64,000 bases of DNA, from positions 1,992,471 to 2,056,470 of the forward strand of contig VWZS01003373.1 of NCBI GenBank assembly GCA_013397075.1. Reading direction: 5' to 3'. How positions within the stretch are numbered: position 1 is the first letter of the stretch; each line of letters begins with the position of its first letter. The notes under the pieces were generated by a model, which was given only the letters and a program-made list of their open reading frames with translations, searched no databases and was not told the origin of the DNA. The DNA is from Rhabdornis inornatus. Taxonomy: Eukaryota; Chordata; Aves; Passeriformes; Rhabdornithidae. Shown one piece after another: positions 38,801-52,700 of this stretch. The position numbers were made by a program, and so were the translations under genes.

Positions 38801-41800
38801 TATGAGATTTGGAAGGAGAGAAATTGTCTTGCTGTCTCAGATCTTTCAGGCAAATTGAAGAATTCAGGCATAGAGCAGTTGATTCCAGCCCCCTCTGTAA
38901 GATAGGGGGGCCACACATACATTGTGGGGTTTTTGTGTTGTGTATAGTGTAGTACTCAGCAGAACTTCCGGAAGTAATTTTCTTTGTACACAAACCTGGA
39001 AAAGTACTAATGTCTTAACCAGAGTGAGAGTGGATTACACTTCAGAATGTAACTGTACTCCCTCTGACACACAAAATGAATAGATTGTATGGTTCTGGCC
39101 TTGTTAAATAATTGTGTGGTTTCTCTCCAAATATAGCTGCTTAAATTAAAAAATAGAATAGGATTGCTTTGAGAAATCAAGTAATGAAATCATTAAAAAG
39201 AGAAGGAACGCAGGGAAAAATCACTCCTTTCAGCTTCTCTGCAGCTCTTCAGTGAGAAAGAATGGTATTCCCATGTCCCTGGGAAGTCTTACTAGTGTGT
39301 GCTCTTGCTAAGTTAGCAGTCAAAGAATAATGGGGAATTCTTGTAATTGGTACCTTTCCTATTTAGGCTTACAAAGACTGGTGACAGGTTTTTAAATTTA
39401 ATTGCAAACCCACGTCTGAATGTTCTTAAAGAACTCGTTAGTACCACGAGCTGCTGGAATACTGGTTTCTCTTGTAAAGATGAAGTTTTGCCAACAATGA
39501 CGTCTTGACTGCTATGCAGAGAGTCCTTAAGATTGTGTTTTATGAGGAGGGTGAGAGGAACTTGGATGGATCCCAGCAAAATCTTTAGCAGGGAGTGGAG
39601 AAAATCTGAGAGAATGCCTCCTAATTTGCTCCCTGTTGTTATATTTAAGATCAGTTTTCCTTCCATACCAAATAGTTGCTTCAGCTTTTGTTATGACACA
39701 ATATGAAGAGCAGCTTTTGCTGAACTTGCCAATATTGGTTAAATTCTTAAGCTGCTTCTTAGTTCATTTTCTGTTGCTTTCTGGGGAGACTGCTGATAAT
39801 GAGAAGGAAAAAACTTCAGTGAGCTGACCAGGATTGGAAATTTGAAAGAATTTTTTTCAGGCCTGAAAATGCTGGAACTTAAAAAGATACGTACTTGATA
39901 TTCCTCTTTCGCTTTGCAATTATATTTCACTTACAGAAGAGATGATGAAAATATATCAGAGCTTGCTTGTTGTTCTAGTCAAACTATGCTTTTGTCCAAA
40001 AAAATACATTAATATGTTTTCATTTCTGAAGCTTTGAACTACTTTAGTAAGGCAGAGGAGCATTGTGAAACTAGAAGATTATGGTTGCTAGTCCTCTTCC
40101 AGTTGTACATGGAATTTTTCAGACATGTTTAAAGATGGTTTCTTCTCATTCAAGCCACAGAATTCATACTTAGAATTCATACACAAAGCTTTGTGCAGGT
40201 GAGATTCTCTTTCCTCATTTCATGGGGTTTTGTTTTTCTATGTGCCTCTTCGTTCCATGTTTGGCTCAGCCAGCTTTTGCTGAAACTGATTGTTACATGT
40301 TGCCAAAGAATAGCTCAAAGCAGTTGACAAGAGGCGAGAGAGACCTTTTCTTGCTTTGAATTATTCAGTAGTGAGCCTCTAGTTGACATTTCTAATATTA
40401 AGCTTTAATAGAGGCTTCTGTCCCCTGGTAATCTGTCTGGATTGCTTGATTAGTAGACAGTATTTTTTTTTCATGAAAGTTGTGAAATCAGTTAGTAGGA
40501 AACCCTTTGCATCCTTCTGTAAAAGGCTTCAGTCTGAATATCACCTGCTTGCTCTGAAAAATACGATGGCACATAGATTTTTGTCCAACTGACCACTAGT
40601 ACGTGGCCAGGTGCACTTTGAATGGTCACCAGCCTTTTAAGGGTACAGTATGAAATAACTGCTTTTGCTATTTACTGACCAGAGAGAATCTTCTCTTCAT
40701 TGACCCACACCCCTCCTAAGGCAGTTTTCATCTGGGATCTTGGAGTAGTAAAGCTTCAATTACTTGTACGGAAATCTCTCTTAGTGAGCAGCAGGCTAAT
40801 TACCATTACCCCCCTGGCTTTGTCTTCAGGGCTTGGTTGGCTTTTTGGCAGATAGGAGGAGACATGTTTCTCTGTGTGTGAGTTTGTGTGTGTCTTTTAA
40901 CTCTTCAGAGGTGTATCATCATGGGCATTACTCAGGGGAAGAAACAAACTCTTCCTTTATACTGCCATCAGCCCTCTGGGAGGTTGTTGCTGGCATGCCA
41001 ATTGTGTCTTTTAGAACAGTTTTTAATGAAGGAAAAGCTTAACATACCATATAAAAAGGCAAGTCAGTATTGGAGCACTGCAGCTGACTTTGTGTGGCTA
41101 ACTTGCTTATTAATACATACAGCTTGACTTTATCAGTTGTAAATAACAAACTATGTTAGAGAAGTAGCAGGAGTCTTGAGTCAAACTTTGTTCTGTAAGA
41201 CGGTCAGTGTTCTTTAGTGCTGCAAGGGTGCAGTACTGTAGCAGATGGGGAAAACAAAGGTTGACAGTCATAGCTGGAAGACAAGGATAACTTCTGGTGT
41301 TTCTCTCATAGCAGCTGGGACTCTAGAAAGCAGGAACACTTCAGTGAAGGGTATGGAATGGAACAGACAGAGAAGATGAAAGGGAAAATATGCCTAAGCA
41401 TACAAATTGCTGAGAGTTGCCACCTTTTTTCCTTTTTTTTTTTCTTTTCCTTTACTTGCACTAAATGTATACAATTTACATAGTGCAGGAGAAACGGGCT
41501 GTGAAAGCAACTGTGACTATTTCAAGGCAGTATTTATTGAAACGGTTTTAATTTAACTTATTTGTGTCATCTGAGTTGCAGTATGTTACTTGATGAATAA
41601 AACAGATAAAGACTTTCTTCTCTTGTTCTGGAGACAATGAAAGTAAACGTTACTTATTTTCAATTCTGTCATCTCACGAGGGAAGTAGTCCAGCGTGCAG
41701 TGCTTTAAACACTGTGTATGATACCTCTCTAAGCACTCCTTCAATAACTGCTAGCAGAACAGTCTGATGCAGATGAGGAAATTCTACCATGGAGACTGCA

Positions 41801-43819
41801 GTTTAAAATGGACCAGCCAAAGTCTGCCGCTGAAGGAACTCTTGCTATTTCTGTCAGCAGAGACTTTGCACTGTCAGGGTATCTTATAAAGCTTGAGCCA
41901 CATCAAAGCTTTAAATCAGTTGGTAAAGGCTCCAGTGCTACATCAGTACTGCAGAACCTTGTCAACTCAGTCATATGCAAAGCAATTGCCATCTTAATAT
42001 GTGTTGGAGTGTCATCTTCAAAGATTTGAAAGTATTTTTTCAATAACAGCATATTTTACATTTTTAAAAAGAAAATTTCATTTTAAATGTGCAGTGTTGC
42101 CCAGAACTAGGCTTTGCTGCTTTGTCTTCCAGTTTCCTGTTTCTTCACTGCAAATGAATTATAGAGGTGCAAGAACTGCAAAAACAGACTTGCATGCAAA
42201 TTGTTAACAGAAAGAAACCATGGCTTTCATTGAGTCCTGAAATGCCCAAGTTTCATCCAATTATTACATAAGTTGTGCTAAAAATACCACTGTTGTAGTC
42301 ACCACTTGGAAAACTGAAAGGGAAGGATTTTTTTTTTGAGATGCGCATTGTGATTGTCCACCTTTTGCGGGCAGCATAGAAGACTTTCTGTGCACAAATC
42401 AGGCTTGTATTAACAAGGAAATAGTTTGTTGAGTTTATGCTTTATTTTAGAAGTTAGAGATGCAGTGACTGCAGGCAACAGAGTGTCTTTGTAGTTAGCT
42501 TCATAAAAACAGAGTGGTTTGTATCCTTATTTTTTATCAACGCACTTACTGAGTTACTTAAACAGCAGGTTTTTAGCAGTCATTTGTATCTTGGTTTCTA
42601 GATCTTTCTTTTTAATTGTGCTTCGGCACAAATCAAGATACCATTTCTTAAGACAGTGTGAGTAGTAAATCTTCGCTTTCTAAGGAAGGAGCTGAGCAAT
42701 GAGAGATGAGATCCTGCTTCTACCACTGACTCACTGTGGCCTGGGGCAAGGCTGTCTCCCTTAACTGTCTGCAGAGTGATGATGATACTTGTCTTGTGGT
42801 GGTAATTGGTAGCATGTGAGACAGTTAATGTGATATTGGAGAAATGAAGTGTTCTGTACATCTAAGGAGTAAGTAAGGCAGAGACTGCTAACTAGAAGAT
42901 AAAATAATTTTTTCTCATTTTCAGGGAAAGACCTCCTGTGTTCTGAGGTTAGTGCTTTACCCAAGTAAACGCCCTTTTTCAGACTTATGAATGTTCTTTT
43001 GAAGAGTGGGAGATTCTTCCAGCCTTTCTTATCTAATCTCTCCCTTGTGTACTCATGTTAAGTTTTAGCTGATAATTTAAGAAACTTTGAAGGCCTAACT
43101 GATGTGTAGCCTCAGCATCTTAGCTGCTATTCAATGCAACATGAGATTTTTTTGGTGATAGTAATATTTGCGAGTCCTGTAACTTCTGTTGATACATAGC
43201 AGAGCTTGTGAGCAAGCTGGAGCTCATGAGCTCTCATTGAATACAGTAAGATGGTTGTATTACAGGAGATGACAGCTATAATGCGTGTGAAAGGAAGGAA
43301 CCTTATGCCATTTGTGAGCCCTGGTGAGAAGATCTTTATGATTTCTTCATGTCCTCTTGACATCTGGGAAGTAGGAAACTCTTTCTTTGTTGTTGCTCTT
43401 AGTATTGACAGAGTTGATCTAGAATATCTTTTGAGCGGGTGCAGCTTTGACAATTTTCATTATAGTGCTCTGGCTGGAAATGAAAATTAATGTTTTCAGA
43501 ACCTTTCTTCAGGGAAGCAAGTAACTGATGACAGACAGCTGTCCGCACCAGCTTCATAATATATTCCTAACATGAGTTCAGCTTCCAGATCCTAAAAACT
43601 TCAGTTTATTTTTACTAAGGTCTCTTCCTTAGCAATTGACAAAGTTGTACTTGTTGGGTAAAAGTCTTGTTTTCTGGGAAGAGTGCATTTGGAGTGTGAC
43701 TGAGGTTAAAAGGTGTAAAAACAGTAACTACAGAGTAGAATCACTTTGTCTGACGATTAATTTGTTAGTTGTGAAGATTCAAGCTGTTCTTCACAGGAAC
43801 GTGGAGGCATTCAGAGGAA

Positions 43820-43841
43820 TGATATCCTTGTGATATCCTTG
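43820..43841 (+). repeat. Two tandem copies of an 11-mer
   Basis: TGATATCCTTG occurs twice head to tail (43820-43830 and 43831-43841). Minor local duplication. Confidence 0.9.
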
Positions 43842-43889
43842 AGAAAAGCAAGGTGTTTGTTTGGGACAAGTATGTGTTTTATGTGTGCC

Positions 43890-43905
43890 TTTTTTTTTTT
43901 TTTTT
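43890..43905. repeat. T16 homopolymer tract
   Basis: Sixteen consecutive T. A T14 tract follows at 44146-44159. Both are simple repeats in intron 1. Confidence 0.9.
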
Positions 43906-44827
43906 GTGGTGGGCATACATTTGCTGCTTGTATTTAGATATCACCTGGCGTGGTGGATTCCTGTGCTATGATGAGGATTCCTAAGTGTTACAAAGTGAAG
44001 TAAATACTCAGAAACAGTTAAAGCAGATGGTTTAGTTGAGAGCTGTTGAGAACAAAGGAGGCATCAACAATGTGGTGACAGCATGATGGTGGAGAAGAGT
44101 AGTGAAATATCTTTAATCATACCTTGCTGGCACATGGCTTTTTCCTTTTTTTTTTTTTTGCTTCTCTGAAGAGATCAGAAGGGTTCTGAGCTGGTCTGCA
44201 ATGACTCGTTTGAAGTCACTTAATTCTCTGGGATTCTGCATGTAGAAAGTCCGTCCTTCTAAAATCTGTTGACCTTCCTTTCAGAGCCACAGCAGCATTC
44301 AAGAATGGCCTATTCATGTGAAGAAAGTCAATGAAGTTTATTCCCTGTGGCATAGAGTGTTGTTTGGTAGGTTCACAAAATGCAATGCAAAGGTGTGAGA
44401 CTACCCTTGAGCTGTTTGGTGTTTCTTTTATGTTCCTGGCATTCTTGCATGCTCTTAACTTGCAAAGTACTTCATGTAAAAAGAGGAAACTGAATATAAG
44501 TTCCATGATGGTAAGGGAAGGCAGTATATTAATTTTGAATTAACGTTACCTGGAATGTTGTCTGTGATGGCTGAAGGCATCTTCAGTACTAATTGTGCAT
44601 TGTCTGGGTTACCTGGCTCTGCTGCTGTGTTTTTCTCTGCTAAGGCTGCTTTGTTTATTTTCTAATTCAGATTTAAGAAAATAAAAGAAAAGCTTTGTGA
44701 GACCCTTCTCCCCTGAGATGTCCTTAATTTGAAAAAGGTAAAAAACCACTGTTTTGCTTATATCTGGAACTGGATTGGATTTGTTCTTGCAGAAGTCCAG
44801 TCTGATATGAGAGCAGAGGAGATACTG

Positions 44828-44857
44828 CTGTTTCTTGCTTCCCGGAGCAAGAAACAG
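44828..44857. repeat. Perfect 12-bp inverted repeat (hairpin)
   Basis: CTGTTTCTTGCT (44828-44839) and AGCAAGAAACAG (44846-44857) are exact reverse complements around the loop TCCCGG. Balanced base composition makes chance less likely than for an AT-only palindrome. Confidence 0.85.
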
Positions 44858-45673
44858 GGCCCTGTATATTGCTTAGATAATAACATTGATGAGAAGGTGA
44901 AGTCTTCTGATTCTAACAACATATCTGTGTGTGCTGTCCTGTCAAATAAGATTATCATCATCCATTTTTTTTAAAAGAAAAAGGAAAAGATGGGAAACAT
45001 TAAGAATGGATATCAGCTTTTTCTTTAGGTGGAATATTAATTTTAAACCTGAGTTTAGGGGAAAAAGATCTTCAAGTGTAAAATCAAAATCAGCCATGCA
45101 GGTGGGACAGGTACCACAAATTTCCAAATTTCAGAACGATCTCCTGGATAGGTTCCTTTCAGTACCTCCAAGTGAAATCTGTCTACTGTTTATATTAATG
45201 GTGTAGATTCCTGAAAGGAAATGTTTATTAGCAAAGAACATCTGGTTTCTTGTTCTGAAATTTTTAAAAGAACTGGAAGCTTTGGTGTTGAGGCATTACA
45301 CATCTAGGCGGATGCACTCTTTAAGTGAGTCTTCTTAGCATCTGTGGTGGAAATCATCGTAACAACTTAAACTGTTGCTTTGGTTGATAATGGCTTTGGT
45401 TGAGATTAGGTTTTTGGGACCCTAGCCTCTGAAGATCTGCAGGGTGCCTGGACTTAACATGAGATTTGGTGTAACAAACATATTTTCAGCTCCCTGCTGA
45501 TCAGCAAGGTTTTCTGCCATGAGCCTGCAAGAACAAATGATCAATTTCATGGTGAAAGGAACTTCCTATGCGCTAGTCCAGCTTCTTGCTTAAGCTTTAG
45601 GAGTCTTTTACGTGAAGTTTTGTTTGGAGAGACTTTGTTTTAGAAAAGTTTCTATCACCCAATCAAAACTGCA

Positions 45674-45691
45674 GTGTGTGTGTGTGTGTGT
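45674..45691. repeat. (GT)9 microsatellite
   Basis: A perfect GT repeat of nine units in intron 1. Confidence 0.9.
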
Positions 45692-46267
45692 AAAATGTAC
45701 TCCTGTGTCCTGCAGGATTCTTGGAGGGACTTTGAAGCTATTTCACCATTAAGAAAGCACTTCTTTCTCTTTGTCTTGTAGTCTAACATGTTTAATTTCA
45801 GCTTTCATTGCTGTCTGTTGTTACATATTTCTCAGATGGAATTCTTGAATTTTTTGTCTAGGAGAGAGGAGACTTGAATCCTGAGTTGCCCCTTTTCCTT
45901 TTAATCGACTGAATAGATCGTTGTTCATAGATTTCACTTAAAGGTTGATCTTCAATCCTTTTGGTTTTTTTTCCTTTTATCAGATCTCATTTTAGTCTTT
46001 AAATTGTGGATTTCAGAGCTGGCTATAGTATTTCACTAGGAGTTGTGCAGTACTACATCACAATTAATCCTATATACTATTGTCTGTATTCTCAAGGATT
46101 AAGTCAACCCTTTTGACCTAGCAGCCTGGAGCTTTTCTCATTCAGGTGGGAAAACAGACTTGACTCATATGTTTAAAATTGCTGTACAGGGATGTCAAAT
46201 CTGACCTGTTGTCAAGACCACCATGTGTGTCTTGGTTTAGCTACTGCAGGTACATGCTGAATGTATT

Positions 46268-46306
46268 TTTTGTTGTTGTTGTGGGGATTCGTTTGTTTGT
46301 TTGTTT
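46268..46306. repeat. (GTT)n and (GTTT)4 simple repeats
   Basis: A short GTT run (about 46268-46281) is followed after GGGGATTC by four GTTT units (46291-46306). Located about 250 bp before the internal exon. Confidence 0.8.
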
Positions 46307-46551
46307 GCATTCCCCAGCTGCATAGAAGTAAAAAGAGGTCTTTCTAAATTAAATGGCTTCAAAATACTTCACGTACTGGCTGGTGGCTAGGCATTCCCAC
46401 TTAGCCAAAGAGATCTGAATTTCATCCAGGCCTGTTAATAGTTTTTTGGAAGCCAGGGTGTGTAACTTTTGCGGAATTGTCTTTTTTAACTACTTGTAAA
46501 CTTATCCTGTGAGAAACAATTTTAAATCTTTTTCCTTACCTCTGTTCATAG

Positions 46552-46713
46552 CTGCCTCTGGATTAGATATTCCATTGGCACCACGTGACTTTCTTTGGCT
46601 GCACTCTCTTCAAGAGGAGTCTTTACAGGATCACTTTCCTAATACCTCTTTGTGGGTTTACAGTGATGTTCCACTTAAAACACCACCCACAAAACTGACA
46701 GTCACCAATCAAG
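46552..46713 (+). CDS. Internal coding exon, 54 codons, phase 1-1 (unidentified protein)
   Basis: A pyrimidine-rich acceptor ending TTCATAG precedes 46552, and a donor (CAAG|GTAATG) follows 46713. The 162-nt exon is open in the phase left by the first coding exon. The junction codon is G+CT (Ala), then the frame reads ASGLDIPLAPRDFLWLHSLQ onward and ends TPPTKLTVTNQ plus one base. The composition looks like real protein: mixed, not repetitive, three Trp/aromatic-rich patches (DFLWLHSL, TSLWVYSDV) and several Pro and Asp. The length is a multiple of three, so skipping would keep the frame. I do not recognise a domain, see no signal peptide or transmembrane helix in it, and cannot name the gene. 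Intron 2 follows. Confidence 0.65.
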
Positions 46714-49700
46714 GTAATGGCAGTAGTTGCTGGGAAGGAAATCACTTAAAAGTTAATGAGATGCAGTTATGGCTGTCCTTGGTACACTGGCCTCTGATGC
46801 CTGTCAGCAGTGTCAGCTGATTTGCTATGTGAACCTGTGTGATCCTTCATGGCTTCTTTATACATGGACTGGTGTGTGGTTTCATCCTCTGCAGCTCAGC
46901 TAGTTGCCTGTGTATTGATGACCAGGCCTTGAGTTATTTGCTGCTCCCTCTGACTTCTGTTAGACTTGCCACTGAAAAGCGTCCCTACTGGCCTTCAGGA
47001 GCCTTGGCTCACCTTCAGCCTTCTGCATCTTTTATGGCCTGCTGACCAGTTGATTTCATAGTATTTTACTGCACAGTATGAAGGAGCTATCAAAAGCTTA
47101 CTAGAAGTCTTTGGCAGGATTACCATTTTCAACTGCTTGCAAAAGGTCTGTGTTTCTGGAGAGATGAGTTTGTCTGTTTTGGTTAAAAAAAAGTTGATTT
47201 GGTATGAATGGACTTATTTTATCATCTTATAAAACAGTATGTTTAAAGACTGTTTTTCAGCCTAGAAGGCCTTAAGTACCTAGTACACTTAAGAAAAAGG
47301 CATGACTTTCCTCCAGTGCTGTTTTTTTATTTTGTCTTTTTTTCATTTGTTCTAATTCAGTAGCATCGATAGAATGAATAGGTGTAGGATGAGAGTGAGG
47401 TGGAAGAGCTGTCAGAGCAAAGATTTTCTTTTTGGAGTCGAGCTGGTGGTGGTCTGTTTTGTTTGGTTGGTTTTTTTAAGCTTCAAAGTGTAAGCTGCCA
47501 TCCTCAATAACCAGAGTTAGGAATGTAGCTTCTGCGTAACTGTTAAAAAACAATAAAATTGGTACATAGGCAAGCTGACATTTAATAACATATTGTGCAG
47601 AAGTACTTGTGAATAATTGGATTGGGTTCCTGCAATGCTAAGCATTGTACAAAATAGTAATTCCTGCCCTTGAGATCTGTGTATAGGCAAGACAAAACCA
47701 AGGCAGTACAAGCAAGTGTAAACAAGCAGAGTAACAAGCGTAGTGGGGCAGGTGTGTTTGTTAGGCAGCTGTGTTGCTTTCTGGTCTTGATTAAGTGTGG
47801 ATTAACTTAATGGAAGGAAGTGAAGGCGAGTTGCAGGGGAGCAGGAGGGAAAGGTGGGAGTAGTATTGCAGTCAGCTATGGAGAAGCTGGATTTAGAAGT
47901 AGTGGGGGAGAAATCACGTCTGGCATTAAGAACCAAGCCACTGCCTCTCAGTCTATTAGAGGGAGGGCTGGAGGAGGAAGAGGAGTGAAGATGAGGCTGG
48001 CTCACAAGGCCGGCAGCTTCCTTGCAGTCTAAAATGACTGCACCATGAGATATGTTCGTTCTGTCCTTTGCACTGTGAGAGCTGCTTCCCCAGCTTTGTT
48101 TACTCTTCAGTGTGAGCTGTGGCAATAAAAATATTTACAGTAATTAGAAAAACTAATCCTTTATGAGAAGCAGAGGCAGTGATTATACCAATTACAAGTT
48201 GTCCTTATGCACTTCCTGGTGTGATGAAAAGCAATTGTCTGTGTGGTTCTCCTTCACCCTTCTTCATTCCCTTGTTCTTTGGTATTTGAAAAACAAGTGT
48301 TTTCTCCCCAGCCTCTTCTACAAATGGCTGCTTAGTGACAAGGTTATTTCTGAAGATCTTGCTTTAACTGAGAGAAGTTGATCAATATGCGACGTGGAAG
48401 GCTGTGAAATAGATGTCAAGCCAAGAGTGATGGAGAATTCTATCTCCCACATTGCCAACAGTGGACCTGGAAGTACCAGTGCTCTGTAGGACATGGGAGA
48501 TTCCCCTCTTTTAAGGGGCCTAAAGCTGAATCACAGTTGTCCCTCTTGTGGTGTCTGTGAATCATTATAGCTTTCCTAATGATGGAACACTGGTCTCCTG
48601 TGGTCTGCTATAATAAGATGAGTCACTGAAATGTTGTCTAATCACTGTTGAAACGTCTTAAGGTAATTCTCTTATTTAAGTTATTTATTCTAAAAGTGAT
48701 GCTAGTGTTCATTATCTGTTACTTACGATATATCTAGTTCTGCAGCATCCCTTGCTGTAGATGTAGATGGTCTGAACTTCAGAGGGCAGATTTCCCTGGT
48801 GTTCAAGGGCAAAGGTGATTATTGTGTCTCTAAAGAGGAGCTTCCTTTGAAGGTCCTGGGTTGATTTTAGTGTAGATAATTACAGCGAGGTAATTAAATG
48901 TTTCAGTTTATGAAATGAGGAAATACCTGGTCCATGCTTTATTGCTTCAGAGAGGAATACCTTTTCTTGTTTAGTGTAGTGTATGGAGCAGGCTGCTATG
49001 TTTAACTTCACAGCCCTGTGATTCTTGTATCTTGAATGCTGTTTTTGTTGCATTGTCTCATCTTGATCAGTAGTGGAAGAAGGCCCTTTTAAACACTCTG
49101 TAGTTGTCAAAATATGCTACAAATACTATAGGTAGCAGCTTAGCACCGAGAAGGAGGGGTCTTAGTTATCAAAGCTGTGAATCTCAGAGCCATGGTAGTT
49201 TTGGGGGTTTCTTTTATTTCTTGTGCTCATACTTTAGTTTGGGAGGGCAGGAGATATGAACAGTGAACAAATATATCATCACATGGGAGGATTTTGTGGA
49301 TTGATAGTGTCTTGGGAAAAAATACCAAATTGGGTTCACCTCCATCTTGCAGCAGAGAAGCTGTGGCTCTGCTGAAGCAGGATTTCTGCAGGGTAGAAAG
49401 GGTGTTGAAGTCAATGCTGTAGGACTCCAGTGCATGGAAGATGCATGAGCCCCCAGCAGGGTGCTAAGCCTGGTAACAGTGATTTTGCTTTTCTTCACTC
49501 TTTTTTTCTGTGGACAAGTCTGTGCTCCTTGGAAGAAGCTACCGGGAGTGTAATTGGCCCAACACTTAACTGCAACTGTAAGGCAGTCTCTGGTGTGTTA
49601 TGCTGTTGGCACTAAGCTAAATATTAAAAAGGGAGCTTAACCAAGAATGGGTTATTCCACCAGGGAGCTGTAGCTGTTCCATCTGACTCTTCGAATTAAC

Positions 49701-52700
49701 TCTAGGGTTCAGATATGAAGCTTGAGAGCATGCAGCCTGGGGGCTCAAACAATAAATAGCAAATTGAGAAGTGATATTTTAAGAATTTTACAGTGAGGGA
49801 TTAATGTGCTTAAGGCATGCTAGTATGGATGAAAGTCTAGTTTTTCTGTGGATAGTAGTTTTAATGTGTTGTTGTTGTTGGTTTTGTTTAAAACTTTGTG
49901 ACACCTTGCCACTTGATTTTGAGACAATTTAAAATTTTTATCTGAATTCAGTGAATTTTCACCATAATCCCAGCCATTTGTTAAAGTAGCTATTTAAGTG
50001 AACGAGCAAATGTTTGTGATGAGTTTGAGGATACCTTGTCATAGTTCATGGGTTTTGTACCCTTTGTGGAACAGAAGGAGCACTTGTTCCAGATGCTGTA
50101 ATATTTGCAAGAAATAGTAACAGAAAAGGCAGCAAACATGATTAATTGTAATAATGCTTGCATTCACTTATTTGTATAAACTTTCCAAATGCCAAAACCT
50201 TTGGAAGCTTATCTTACATATTTTTAAAAGAGTCTATAAACTGATAGACACAGAATAGTGAACACGAGTATGCCAAGAGAGGAATTCCTCAAGGTTTCAT
50301 TAGTACTTAATTTCCATGACAACATTTATCACCTATTTCTAAATGAATCAGTTAATAGAATGTTTTAAGAGATGCAAGGTAAGTTTCCAAAGTTGTATAC
50401 AAAAGTTATATACAAATAACAAATACACATTTTATCATGTTTACTGTCTTTTCTGTTACTATTTCTTGCAAATACTACGGCTACTCTGATGAGAATTAGA
50501 AAACTATTTCGAGGTTACAGGAAAAATAAGATAATTAATTTTTTTTTCTGCTCTTAGTCTTTTTCCCTTGTGAGATGATTGCACAATATCACAGACACCT
50601 AGCATAGTAGATCTCCAGAATGTGAAAACTGAAAACACTAGCAAACTTGTCATAGTTTGTTTTTCTTTGCTTGCACCTGGGGCTAAAACCAATGTTAGTT
50701 AGCTAAACAGAATTGCAGACTGTTTAGCTTGCAAGGTGTCTATTGTTTTGGGGGCTGCTACCCAGTAAAATCCAACTGCTGTTTTTTTCCCTACTTCTGA
50801 AAAGTTTAAACTTTTTGCAAGTTATTTAAAACGAAAGCCAAACTGGAGCACGTTTATGAAAAACAAATGGATGAAGGAGCGCTGAGGTGCCGCTGCTGAC
50901 CTTACAGGTGGAATGGAATGTGTTCACAGCAGCATAAAAATAACCCCGCCAGGATGTGTTGCCTAGGCAGGAATAGCCATGAGAGACTCTCCTCTTAGTT
51001 TATATCATTCTTACATTAACAATACCAACTCCATCTGTTAATCTATGCATTTAATAATCCAGTAATCAACTTCAACAACTGAAGTTGAAATACTGATACT
51101 TATCTGAAAGAGCCAAATGCTGACAGACTTTTGTGAGAATTGTCAGACTGTCTGATGGAGATGCTAGACTGTAACACTCAGTTTCCATGACCTTGCTTTT
51201 CAGTGACATTCCTGGCTGTTGCTATTTTTCCTGCTAGTTAGTTAATACAATTGCTTTATTTTCTTGCATGGCATTTTCAAGGCTCTTAAACCTATGGACA
51301 GAGAGCCTTTTGAGCATTCAAAAAGCAGGACATGAGCTCCTTTTAGCACATTCATGTAGTGTAACTTTCTGCATTGCTGTTCACTTCATCACAGTGGCCT
51401 CTCAGCTCAGCAGCCTTTCTACTTTAGGGAAGAGTTTGACACATATTTAAATCAGCATGCTCTGCTTTGGTGTATCAGCTGGGAGGCTTGTTTGTTTGAA
51501 AGGAATAATACAGAGACTTTTGTTGCCAAGGAATAAGAGACCTGCATTGACATCAAGGTCTGGAATGTGCTAGCTTTAATGCTGCAACATTTGGTGATGC
51601 CTTGTTTCACAGGCAAGCAACTTGTTGAACAAGTTTTCCCAAATAAATACAACCTTTAAGGTAATGACGACTTGTGGTCAATTTCTTCCTTTTTGGAGCA
51701 CTATCTGAAGTAGGTTTTGTGCTCCTCTTTTATAGGTAAGTAATATTAATCTAAACTGTTTTTGTGGAAGTGGTTGGGTGTTTCCCCTAGCTGTAGTTTG
51801 GAGACCAATATGCACTTAGTTCATGACCTAAGTGGTGTTTTAACATGGGAAAGGTTCAGATTTAGCCTACATGGTTTGTAGGTTAAATTCACACAATTCA
51901 ACTGGTTGTTACTCTTTATGTTTTCTGAGTTTGTTCCCAGATCTTAAAGATTACTTCAGCTCTTGGTCTCTGATTTGGATGTTGACATGCAAATGAACAC
52001 ATGTAGCTGTAGAACTTCTTGCCTGAGTGTTTTCCTGCTACATGTCCAGTTAACGGAAACTTCTCCTTTGTCTTCTGTGTTTCCACTGAAAGCCACACAT
52101 TGCCATCACTTTTGCAGACTGATTGAAGCAGTATAATTTTATATATAGTGGGAGGGATGGAATGAAACTTTGTGTAGTGATTAGGGTTAGTTAGGGAGTT
52201 TAGATCAAAAGTACTTGGTTCATGAGCTTGCTGCCTGACCTATTGTTATCTCTCTGAATTTTAACATGTGAGGGAAGTCACCTGCACTTAGCAGGTGTGG
52301 AAATTACAAGATGAGAAGGAGATGGGCAAGGTATTGTATTCTGAGAGGATTCAATGAGCAACAGTAGCTTAGAAAAACTAAAAAGGGAAAGCTGTTTTGT
52401 AGCAGGGTAATTTCATGGTTTGACAAACTGTGTGTTCCCACAAACAAGAGTACTGTCATGGCTGTGGGTGGTAAGGGAAAGGAACACTGGAGATTAACTG
52501 CATAAGTGGGGGTAGAAGGGATGAGAATACCTTTGGAATGCTACTGCTGTTGAACTGGTGACATGGTGTTAATAATCCATGGTCTGAGGAAGAACCCTAA
52601 GGGAATGTGCACTCTTGTCTTCAGAATGCAGAGGCAGTATGCAAGGTGGCTGTATATGGAGGGAATTGACAGATTTTTATATATTGCTTTATTTTGGCGA

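Larger units (their letters stand above)
4520..46551 (+). other. Intron 1 (about 42 kb)
   Basis: It begins with GTGAGT at 4520 and ends with a pyrimidine-rich acceptor (TTTTTCCTTACCTCTGTTCATAG) before 46552. No coding exon in a compatible phase stands out. The open frames inside are short, lack family motifs, or fall in CR1 or T-rich sequence. It contains CR1 copies at 13.3, 16.6 and 32.6 kb, a possible fragment at 28.1 kb, polypyrimidine tracts, a G4 motif, a GT repeat and three perfect hairpins. Long first introns often carry enhancers, but I cannot point to one here. Skipped alternative exons cannot be excluded. Confidence 0.6.

Noticed and set aside
24110..44159. T-tracts as tails of antisense processed pseudogenes
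   Set aside because: The sequence beside T17, T16 and T14 has no intronless gene-like frame and no visible target-site duplication.
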